Assembly (NCBI GenBank): GCA_035628135.1
Contig: DASPKM010000013.1
Span: 1-64,000 of the forward strand
Direction of reading: 5' to 3'
Source of the DNA: DASPKM01 sp035628135
Lineage (GTDB): Bacteria; Bacteroidota; Bacteroidia; Chitinophagales; Chitinophagaceae
Length of the DNA: 64,000 bases
This document shows positions 32,979 to 42,100 of this stretch, piece after piece (within the stretch, counting starts at the first letter, position 1; the number at the start of each line of letters is the position of its first letter). Both the position numbers and the translations under genes were made by a program. Below the pieces are notes generated by a model, which was not told the DNA's origin, did no database searches, and was given only the letters and a program-made list of their open reading frames with translations.

Positions 32979-35660
32979 CTACTGCTTCACCACCTGGCTT
33001 GTCAGGCGGGTGCCATTGCTGAACCTGATTTCTACTACGTAGGTTCCCTGCGCCACATCCTGCATATTTACCTGCTGGGTAAACAGCTGGGATGTTTTAT
33101 TAGCCTTGATGGTTTTAACGGCCAATCCCGATGCATCGCTAACGATGATCTGCAGATCGCCCATAATATCATTAGACACTTCAACAGTCATAGCTGTTTT
33201 CACAGGGTTCGGATACAGCACCAGGTTATTGCTTGTGCCGGCGGTGCTGTTTACCGGTTGTGATGCCACTGCGTAACTAACGAGTGGGTTGGATGTTGAA
33301 TTTATTGTCGATGTCGTTGTTGCCGGAGCTTGCGTGCTGGTAGTGGATGTTGTCCTCGAGGCGCTGGTAGTAACTACTACCTGCATGGTGCCGGTGCCTG
33401 TGAGGCCGCTGTTATCGGTAACCGTTAGGCGGAACGTATAGGTGCCCGCCACCATGTCTGTTACCATAACATTGGAAGCCGATACCGTTGTCATAGTTGC
33501 CGTGTTAGGCCCGCTCACCTGGCTCCAGGCGAATGAGGTGATATATCCGCCCGGATCGTATGATCCGCCGCCCATCAGGAATATTCCGTTAGAAGGAAGC
33601 GTAACCCATTGAGTGTTTCCGGCCACTGCTACCGGGGCTCCTGTTGCAGGAGGAGGCGGAGGAGCACTGCCGCCGTTTACAGTTACCTGTACGGTAGATG
33701 AACCTGTGAGTCCGCTGTTGTCCGTTACAGTAAGCCTGAATACATATGTGCCCGCAACCAAATTCTTTGCTTCCGCATTAGAGCTGGAGATGGCGGTAAT
33801 AGTGGCATTACTGGGGCCGCTCTGTTGGGTCCATGCGTAGTTGGTTATCCAACCGCCCTGGTCGTAAGAGCCGCTGCCGGTAAGCCATACTGCGTTAGTA
33901 GGCAGCGTAATGGTTTGATTGTTTCCTGCCACTGCTGTTGGTACGCCCGAACCACCCGGGGGTGGAGGCGGAGGAGCACTGCCGCCATTTACAGTAACCT
34001 GTACGGTTGCACTTCCGGTTTCACCACTGTTATCGGTAACAGTAAGCTTGAATACGTATGTGCCTCCAACCAGGTTCTTTGCTTCCGCATTGGAAGAAGA
34101 AATGGCGGTGATGGTAGCGTTGCTCGGACCACTTTGCTGGGTCCATACATAATTGGTGATCCATCCACCCTGGTCATAGGAGCCGCTGCCGGTAAGCCAT
34201 ACGCTGTTGGTGGGCAATGTAATGGTTTGATTGTTGCCTGCCACTGCTGTTGGCGCGGTGCCACCCGTGGGTGGAGGAGGCGGAGGCGTGCTGCCATTTA
34301 CAGTAACCTGCATGGTAGCAGAACCTGTAGCGCCCTGGTTATCCGTAACAGTCAATTTAAATACATACACACCGGCCACCATGTTCTTTACTTCTACATT
34401 GGTAGCAGAAAGCGTGTTGATGGTAGCTGTACTGGGACCGCTTTGCTGGCTCCATGCATAGTTGGTGATGCTGCCGCCACCGGGATCATACGATCCGCTG
34501 CCATATAGTATTACACTGTTGGTGGGCAGGTTAATGGTTTGATTGGAGCCCGCAACCGCAACCGGTGGTTGGTTAGAAGGAGCTGCCTGCTGGTTAACGG
34601 TAACGCTTACGTTTGCAGCGTTTGTTGCGCCGGCGTTATCGGTTACGGTTAACCGGAAAGTATAGGTACCAGCTATCATGCCACTGACATTGGTATTTGC
34701 CGAAGCGGTGTTGGATATGGCGGCGGTATTGGGACCGCTCACCTGGCTCCATGCATAGCTGGTAATAGTTCCGTCCTGGTCGTACGAGCCGCTGCCCGCA
34801 AGGCTGGTGCTGTTGGTAGGCAGTGTAATGGTCTGGTTGGTGCCTGCATTGGCCACCGGCGCAACGTTGCCGGGAGGAGGAGGCGGAGGTGTTGAACCAC
34901 CCCTTGACTTGCTCAGGAACCACAGGTACAACTGTGGGTTCTGGGGATCGTACACCTGGTCCCAGATCCAGTGGTTGCCGGTTGGATAATAAGTTGTAAG
35001 CGGAGCTACCGCGGGGCTGCAGGCTAAGATGCCGTTAACGGCGGCCTGGGTACAGCCAACGCCCACCACGCCATCGTCCATGGCGTGAAAGGCCCATACG
35101 GGTAAATTATTTTGTGCAATGTTGCAAAGGCTCGACCAATCGCAGGTTGCACAAATGGGTGCGATGGCGGCAAGTCCGCGTGCAGCGGCTGGTGATGAAG
35201 TGGCGTAATTCCATACACCGCCTCCGCCAAGGCTGAGCCCGGTTAAGTAAATGCGGTTGGTATCAACACGCAGGTTTTGTTTGGCGTGCTTGATCATCGC
35301 ATCAATGTAAAATGGTTGCCAGTTGCCGTAGTTATAGCTTAACTGGGGAGATAATACGAGGAAGGATTGCTGGGTTCCATTATAGTTAAAGGTCATGTCC
35401 GTAAGACCATAATGGATGTTGCGGGGGATGCCCACGTTCAGCACTGAGTTGAGGGTGGAAGTTCCGTCGCCGCGTTCACCGATTCCGTGCAGGAAGATGA
35501 TGAGCGGGAACTTAGCCGAGGGGTTGGTGTTGTAAGTTGGGGGTTTGTACTCCCAGAACCCAATGAAAACGCCGTTAGAGGCTGTCAAATTCTTAGCTAC
35601 CTGTTGGGCGGATAAGAATACGGGCATCATCAGCCCTAACACAAATAGGAGCTTCTTCAT
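32979..35660 (-). CDS. secreted esterase with five PKD-like domains, T9SS-sorted (paralogue B)
   Basis: The ATG at 35660 (893 residues) starts a signal peptide, MKKLLFVLGLMMPVFLSAQQ. A frame 37 codons longer exists but would bury it. The esterase domain (about 21-255) has FPLIIFLHGIGERG, Ser143 (YLTGLSLGGG), Asp195/196 (AMDDG) and His230 (GNHWIWD). Five PKD-like repeats of about 90 residues follow, each opening xPxAxAGxNQTITLPTNS, some joined by runs of five to six prolines. A Thr/Ser-rich linker leads to the T9SS domain (LVLYPNPVKTAMTVEV to LTSQVVKQ). Repeats 3 and 4 are almost identical, a sign of recent duplication. It ends with a strong terminator. Confidence 0.85.
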   Translation of the reverse strand: MKKLLFVLGLMMPVFLSAQQVAKNLTASNGVFIGFWEYKPPTYNTNPSAKFPLIIFLHGIGERGDGTSTLNSVLNVGIPRNIHYGLTDMTFNYNGTQQSFLVLSPQLSYNYGNWQPFYIDAMIKHAKQNLRVDTNRIYLTGLSLGGGGVWNYATSSPAAARGLAAIAPICATCDWSSLCNIAQNNLPVWAFHAMDDGVVGVGCTQAAVNGILACSPAVAPLTTYYPTGNHWIWDQVYDPQNPQLYLWFLSKSRGGSTPPPPPPGNVAPVANAGTNQTITLPTNSTSLAGSGSYDQDGTITSYAWSQVSGPNTAAISNTASANTNVSGMIAGTYTFRLTVTDNAGATNAANVSVTVNQQAAPSNQPPVAVAGSNQTINLPTNSVILYGSGSYDPGGGSITNYAWSQQSGPSTATINTLSATNVEVKNMVAGVYVFKLTVTDNQGATGSATMQVTVNGSTPPPPPPTGGTAPTAVAGNNQTITLPTNSVWLTGSGSYDQGGWITNYVWTQQSGPSNATITAISSSNAEAKNLVGGTYVFKLTVTDNSGETGSATVQVTVNGGSAPPPPPPGGSGVPTAVAGNNQTITLPTNAVWLTGSGSYDQGGWITNYAWTQQSGPSNATITAISSSNAEAKNLVAGTYVFRLTVTDNSGLTGSSTVQVTVNGGSAPPPPPATGAPVAVAGNTQWVTLPSNGIFLMGGGSYDPGGYITSFAWSQVSGPNTATMTTVSASNVMVTDMVAGTYTFRLTVTDNSGLTGTGTMQVVVTTSASRTTSTTSTQAPATTTSTINSTSNPLVSYAVASQPVNSTAGTSNNLVLYPNPVKTAMTVEVSNDIMGDLQIIVSDASGLAVKTIKANKTSQLFTQQVNMQDVAQGTYVVEIRFSNGTRLTSQVVKQ

Positions 35661-35867
35661 AAGTACTTGTACGTTTAAGCAGTAAACAATTAGGACGAAT
35701 CGGTAAGGCAAAACACTTCCCCGGCCGGTGACCGTGCAATTTTTTTGAACTGCATGTTCCAGCTTAATCAATCCAACTAAATGGTTTAATGGAAGCGGAT
35801 ATGGAGCTTTACCTTGAAAGAGTCCGGATCAAAAAAGCGGTTCGGAATTTACAAGTACCATGCCAAA

Positions 35868-35891
35868 GCATACCCGGTTTCGGGTATATGC
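35868..35891. other. hairpin in the 292-base gap between esterase B and the GH-like gene
   Basis: GCATACCCG pairs with CGGGTATATGC around GTTT, with a small bulge. No T-run follows on either strand, so a terminator is uncertain; it may lie in the leader of the esterase B transcript. I see nothing else in 35661-35952. Confidence 0.3.
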
Positions 35892-35952
35892 GAATGATTC
35901 CGGTTAAGAAGTTGCTAACGCAGGAAGAGAAATGGTGAGCAAAAAAATTAAA

Positions 35953-38940
35953 TCATTGTAACAAACACCGTTGAGAAAAATTTGCTCCCGTTGCAGTTTT
36001 TATATTGATGAAATATATGCCGCCAGGGTTGCCTTGCATGTTAATATCAATCGATGGCGTTAACGAGCGGTTAACCACATATTGCTGTTTCAGCAAGCGC
36101 CCATTGGCATCGAAAATAAAAACGGTGAATGGCCCGGTGATGCTGGCATCGATGTACACGCGCAATAAATTATTCACTGCAGTTACCGACAATTGGCTGG
36201 CGCGCACGGTAACCCTTGTAATGGCGTGTGCAACTGCTCCCCTGTTGTCGGTAACCGTTAATTGAAATATATATGTTCCCGGTTGCAGGTTGCTTACCTC
36301 TGTATTCATCGAATGCTCATTACTGAAGTGCGATAAGGCGGGGCCGGCCAGCAGCTTCCATTTGTAAGCGGCAATATGTCCATCCGCATCGGACGATCCG
36401 CTGGCGGATAATACAATGCTGCGCGAAGGATAATAAATGGTCGTATCACGATTTGTTTTTGCAACGGGAAGTTTGTTGGGGTTCAGCAACGCATCAACCC
36501 GCACCGTTACCTGGTCGGTAGAAACGGCGCCCTGGTTATCTGTCACCTGCACCTGGAACACGTAAGTTCCCGCCACCATGCCTGTTACTTGGGTGGACTG
36601 GCTTGAAGGGTCCTGGATGCCCGCGGCAGCAGGCCCGGATATCATCGTCCACTGATAGCCGGTAATGGTACCGTCAGGGTCCATGGAACCGAATGCCGAT
36701 AAACTAACCTGCGGGTTCGGGATGTACACGGTGGTATCGCGGCCGGCATAAGCCAGCGGAACGTTGTTGACAAATGAAATAATGGTATCCACGGCTACCC
36801 AAACCGTATCCGAGGCATACAATCCGCGGCTATCGGAGGCCGTAAGCCTGAATGCGAACAATCCTCTTTTCAAACCGGTAATGACGGGCGCCAGGGTATT
36901 GCGGTTTTTGAAATGCGGGTCATCGGCGGGCGGCCGTGTGGTGCTGATCATATCCCAGTAATAGGTCATGGCCGCGTTATCAGGATGCCAGGCGGTGCCC
37001 TGCAGTATGATGTATGGATTAATGGCAGTAGTATCACGCCCCGCGAAAACAATGGGCTTTTGCGCGGCCGGTTGAATAAATGCTGTTGGATCGAGATTGG
37101 TTTTAACGAGTATCACCGGTTCGCCCGTGAGCAATATGCCGGTTGGCTGCACGGTGGCCGCCTTGGTATTGGTAACGCTGTAGTTCCATTTGTACACGTC
37201 CAGTTGTTTGTTCACCAGCGAAGCGGGGAAGGAGTAATACAGCTGGCTGGTCTCCAACTGGTCGGTATGTGTTTTGGCCCACACCATAAAGCGCACTTCG
37301 TTGGTGGTGCGGTGCCTGAATGCGGCGCCGTCGGCGCCGCCCGGCAAGTTCATGGCGGCGGTGGATACAGCGTCATACACAAAATCCTGCAGCAGTAATT
37401 GCGCAGATTTGTTCGCCCTGCCCTCGTCGGTCAATTTCTCGCTGCCGGGATAATCCCTGATCAGGTTTTCATACAAACCCATCATTTTAAAACCATCGTA
37501 AGTACCGGCATTGGCATAGTCTATCACTTCGCCGGTAACATACCAGTAGGTTTGCGCGATATTGTTGCGCGCCGCCTTGGCCACTGTCTTCCACGCAAAA
37601 TTGCGTTGGACCTCTATTCCACCTATCTCGTTGTTCAGCGGCTTGCGCGGGATATTGATCTCCGTACAAATCACCGATTTTACGGGGTACGTGGTACCGT
37701 ACCCGAACGTGCCCAAAATTTGTTCGTAACTGTTCTTATCACGGATGGTTTGGTCGATGGCTTCGTCGGAATGCCGCTTATGCGACATGTTATTCGTTGT
37801 ATAATCCCAATATTTTAAAAAATATTGGGGATAGCTGTGAAAAGAAAGCCCATCGAAATATGCGCCCGCTCCTAATGGATACTCGGGCGTAACGCTGCCG
37901 CGCTTGCCATTGGCATCGGGCACGGGATTGTCCGTATTGCGCAGCAATGCGTGCATGAACGAAGGATATCCCAATCCTCCAAGCGTGATCACCGCATCGG
38001 GTTGGTATCGCTTAATGACCTCATACGCCACGCGCAGCATTCTTATATAATATTGAATGGGCGCTTTTATGTTCAGCAGGTCGGTGGGATCGGGATCGTT
38101 GTCCCACCAGTTACCGGGCGTTCCCGGCAATGCAGATGCAACGCCCCAGTTGGTGGTAAAATCAGGTTCGTTCCATATCTCATAATATTTGCAGAAGGCG
38201 CCGTATATCTTCACCACTTTATAACAATACTTCGCGAATGTGTTATTGGTGTTTACCGTTCCATCCGCATTCCAGATAGATTGATACAATCCGGCAGGTA
38301 CCGCGGCTTGCTCGCCGTTAAAATATTCGGTTGACCTGTCGGGGAAAGGCGCATTGATATCGTTGTATAAAAAAAATACGTTGTCGCGAAAACCAAGGGT
38401 GTTGTAGAAATAACTGAACTCCGCATACCGGATGGAGTCTCCATACACCGGGAAGAAGAACATCGGAACCGTAGAGCGCGTGCTCCTGCAACCTGCATTG
38501 GCCATGAGAGAATATACCTGCATATCGTTCCAATGGCTTCCATAATACCCTGGATTGGCACCTAACATATTGGGATATGCGCCCACTGCGGGCACGCTTA
38601 CATTGGCGGTATGGTATACAATGACCTGCACGGTATCGCTCGCAACATCTCCCTGCGCATCGGTAGCCCGCAATTGAAAGCTGTATTCTCCCGCAACAAG
38701 ATTATCGATAGCTGTGGTAGCGTTGGCTGCGCTGACAATATTATACTGGGAAGGACCTGTAATTTTTGTCCATTGATAAGTAATGGCAAAACCGTCAGGG
38801 TCGGTTGCTGAACCATTGAGCGTGGTGGAATTTGCCGGCAGGTAAATGCTTTGTGATGGACCTGCATTTACCAGCGGGGCCTGGCCGGCCATGCTGTATG
38901 TACCGCTGCATAACAGCAGCAGCAACAAAAGGTTTTTCAT
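35953..38940 (-). CDS. secreted glycoside-hydrolase-like protein with PKD domains, T9SS-type C-terminus
   Basis: The 995-residue protein has a signal peptide (about 1-19) and one PKD-like domain (21-108). A catalytic-type region (about 115-530) follows with the look of a clan A (beta/alpha)8 glycosidase: EIWNEPDF holds the probable acid/base Glu258, and CTEINIPRKP holds Glu427 as a possible nucleophile, about 170 residues apart as expected. Next comes a beta domain, then three PKD-like repeats (about 650-900, each starting with AGRDTT- or NRDTT-type sequence). A C-terminal sorting-type domain (from about 910) ends in RCLLQ; it lacks the usual YPNP. The exact GH family is not clear to me. The enzyme would act on extracellular polysaccharide. 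Confidence 0.7.
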   Translation of the reverse strand: MKNLLLLLLLCSGTYSMAGQAPLVNAGPSQSIYLPANSTTLNGSATDPDGFAITYQWTKITGPSQYNIVSAANATTAIDNLVAGEYSFQLRATDAQGDVASDTVQVIVYHTANVSVPAVGAYPNMLGANPGYYGSHWNDMQVYSLMANAGCRSTRSTVPMFFFPVYGDSIRYAEFSYFYNTLGFRDNVFFLYNDINAPFPDRSTEYFNGEQAAVPAGLYQSIWNADGTVNTNNTFAKYCYKVVKIYGAFCKYYEIWNEPDFTTNWGVASALPGTPGNWWDNDPDPTDLLNIKAPIQYYIRMLRVAYEVIKRYQPDAVITLGGLGYPSFMHALLRNTDNPVPDANGKRGSVTPEYPLGAGAYFDGLSFHSYPQYFLKYWDYTTNNMSHKRHSDEAIDQTIRDKNSYEQILGTFGYGTTYPVKSVICTEINIPRKPLNNEIGGIEVQRNFAWKTVAKAARNNIAQTYWYVTGEVIDYANAGTYDGFKMMGLYENLIRDYPGSEKLTDEGRANKSAQLLLQDFVYDAVSTAAMNLPGGADGAAFRHRTTNEVRFMVWAKTHTDQLETSQLYYSFPASLVNKQLDVYKWNYSVTNTKAATVQPTGILLTGEPVILVKTNLDPTAFIQPAAQKPIVFAGRDTTAINPYIILQGTAWHPDNAAMTYYWDMISTTRPPADDPHFKNRNTLAPVITGLKRGLFAFRLTASDSRGLYASDTVWVAVDTIISFVNNVPLAYAGRDTTVYIPNPQVSLSAFGSMDPDGTITGYQWTMISGPAAAGIQDPSSQSTQVTGMVAGTYVFQVQVTDNQGAVSTDQVTVRVDALLNPNKLPVAKTNRDTTIYYPSRSIVLSASGSSDADGHIAAYKWKLLAGPALSHFSNEHSMNTEVSNLQPGTYIFQLTVTDNRGAVAHAITRVTVRASQLSVTAVNNLLRVYIDASITGPFTVFIFDANGRLLKQQYVVNRSLTPSIDINMQGNPGGIYFINIKTATGANFSQRCLLQ

Positions 38941-39095
38941 TGGGTACTAACGGATTTCAATTACAATGATGCACCCTAAGAATAGCAAATACCGAGCCTT
39001 TTTCGATGATTAAGTAATAATGCGTATTAATGCGTGAGTGAATTTCGTAGAGTTACTAAGCGCGCTTGATGCAGGTCAAAACTCCTGTTCCAATA

Positions 39096-39126
39096 ATGAA
39101 AAAGGGGCCGGCATCCGCCAGCCCCT
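39096..39126 (-). terminator. intrinsic terminator of the 13-PKD esterase gene
   Basis: AGGGGC-x-GGC pairs with GCC-x-GCCCCT around a four-base loop (39103-39126 with one mismatch), and on the minus strand is followed by TTTTTCATT. It lies 20 bases past the stop codon. Confidence 0.75.
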
Positions 39127-39146
39127 CGAGGTTGCCTTTGGGTGTT

Positions 39147-42100
39147 TTATCGTTTTATAAATTGCTTTATCATGCGTTTCTTATTCCCGATAATGGCTTC
39201 CAGGTAATAGATTCCCGGCCGCAGTTCTGTAAACAGGATGTCCTGTTCAAAATCAGATTGGCCTTTGAATGAATTCATCACTTTTACCACTCTTCCATGC
39301 GCGTCCAGCACTCTTATCAGCAGCTCGCCGGTGCTATCGCTCACGCAACGTATGCGAGCTTTAACGTCTACAGGATTTGGATAAATGTTCAGTGATTCAA
39401 CATACCTGAAGTTGTTCACTACCGATATCATTACCGAGTCGGTGCCGCTATCGCCATCGTCATCTGTTACCGTGAGCTCGTACACATAGTTACCCGCCTG
39501 CAATCCATTTACCATTGTAAACGGTGCATTGGTATATTGTATAGCAGATGCGGCAGGCCCTGATACCTGTTTCCATTCATACCGTACGATGTTTCCATCT
39601 ATGTCCCGCGAAGCCATTCCACTCAGCCAGGCCGAGCGGGCAGGCACTGCCAGCGTGGTATCCCTGCCCGCATTGGCAACAGGACGCTGATTGGGAGCTT
39701 GCACCGCGTGTACCGTTACACGGTCGGTAGCGGTCGCGCCATTGTTATCGGTAACTCTCAGTTCAAATACATAGTCGCCCGCAGACATGCCCACCACAGT
39801 TGCCGAAGCAGTGGTTGCATTTACAATGGTAACGCCCGCCGGTCCTGAAATACGGTTCCATGAATATGAAACAATGTTTCCATCAGGATCGTAGGACGCA
39901 GTGGCATTCAGCGTAGCCGAACCGCCGGGTACGTGAACGGTTGTATCATTACCCGCGTTGGCAACAGGTGATTGGTTAGGCGCTGGAGTAACATTGATCA
40001 CAACGGTGTCTGCATCCGTGGCACCGTTGTTATCGGTAACCACCAGCCTGAAGGAATATGCTCCTGCAACAAGGTTGGTTACGGATGTGCTCACGTTGCC
40101 GGCATTGGCGATGTTGTATTGGGCAGGTCCTGCGATCTTGGTCCATGCATACGCTGTAATAGTTCCGTCAGGATCGTTAGATGCAGCGCCGCTCAGCGTT
40201 ACGCTGTTGGTGGGCAGTTGTATGGATTGATCGTTGCCCGCATGCGCTACAGGCAATTGGTTTTGCGGCGGCGGCGCGGCAGCTACTGTAATCACTACGG
40301 TATCATCGTCTGTTGCACCCCTGTTATCAGTAACCACCAACCTGAATGAATACGTTCCAGCTACCAGGTTGTTTACTGACGTGCTGGCATTGCCGGCATT
40401 GGCAATAGTATATTGCGAAGGCCCCGCGATTTTTGTCCATGCATACGATACGATGCTTCCATCAATATCTACTGATGAAGTACCATCCAGCAACACGATG
40501 TTCACCGGCAACTGTATGGATTGATCGTTGCCTGCATTGGCAACCGGCACAACGTTTGGCGGCGGAGGCGCGGGCGCTACTGTTATCACAACAGTGTCAT
40601 CGTCGGTTGCGCCGCTGTTATCTGTTACTACTAATCTGAAAGAATATGTTCCGGCAACCAGGTTGCTTACCTGTGTGCTTACATTATTTGCGTTCACGAT
40701 ATTGAACTGGGCAGGGCCCGCTATTTTGCTCCAGGTAAAACCGGCAATGGTTCCGTCGGCATCGGTAGAAGCGCTGCCATTCAATGTAACGCTGGCGGTG
40801 GGCAATTGAATGGATTGATCGTTGCCTGCATTGGCAACCGGCGGAATATTCGGCGGAGGAGGCGCAGGCGTTACCGTTACTGTTACGGTATCAGCATCGG
40901 ATGCGCCGTTGTTGTCGGTTACCTGTAACCTGAACGAGTAAGTTCCTGCCACAAGATTATCTACAGTGGTGCTTACACTGCCGGCGCTTACAATATTATA
41001 CTGTGCAGGACCAGCTACTTTAGTCCACGCATAGGTAATGATGGTTCCATCCGCATCGCTCGAAGCGCTGCCGTTGAGCATTACGTTATTTACGGGCAGT
41101 TGAATGGATTGATCGCCGCCCGCGTTGGCCGTTGGCGGCATATTTGGCGGAGGCGGTGCGGGCGCTACTGTTATTACAACAGTATCATCATCGGTGGCAC
41201 CGTTGTTGTCGGTTACCACCAGCCTGAACGAATACGTGCCCGCTGCAAGATTGGTGACCGATGTGCTCGCGTTGCCCGAATTGGAAATATTATATTGAGA
41301 CGGTCCCGATATTTTGCTCCACGCATATCCGGTGATGGTGCCATCGGTATCAACAGATGCGCTGCCATCGAGTGTAATGCTGCTAGTCGGCAATTGAATA
41401 GACTGATCGATGCCCGCATTGGCAACAGGCGCAACATTCGGCGGAGGTGGCGCAGCGCCAACATCTACCATTACGGTGTCTGCATCGGTAGCGCCGTTAT
41501 TATCTGTTACTACGAGCCTGAACAGGTAAGTGCCCGCAACGAGATTGTCTACGGTTGTGCTTACGCTGTTGGCATTTACAATATTATATTGAACGGGGCC
41601 TGAGATCTTTGTCCATGTATAACCTGTAATGGTTCCGTCCGCATCGCTGGAAGCTGAGCCATTCAGCGTTACGCTGTTGGCAGGTAATTGTATCGACTGG
41701 TCGCTGCCCGCATTGGCGGTAGGCGCGATGTTAGCAGCGGGAGCAACGGTGATCACAATGGTATCATCGTCTGTTGCGCCGTTGTTGTCTGTTACTACCA
41801 GCCTGAACGAATACGTTCCCGCAACAAGATTGCTTACCGATGTAGCTGCGCTGCCAGCGTTTGAAATATTATATTGGGCAGGTCCTGCAATTTTGCTCCA
41901 TGCATATGCGATTATGGTTCCGTCCGCATCGCTGGATGCAGCACCGTCGAGGTTTACACTGCTCGTGGGCAATTGTATCGATTGGTCGGTGCCCGCATTG
42001 GCTACAGGAGCCACGTTCGGTGGAGGCGGCGCCGGCAATACGGTTACCATTACCGTATCTGCAACCGATGCTCCATTATTATCTGTTACTACTAACCTGA

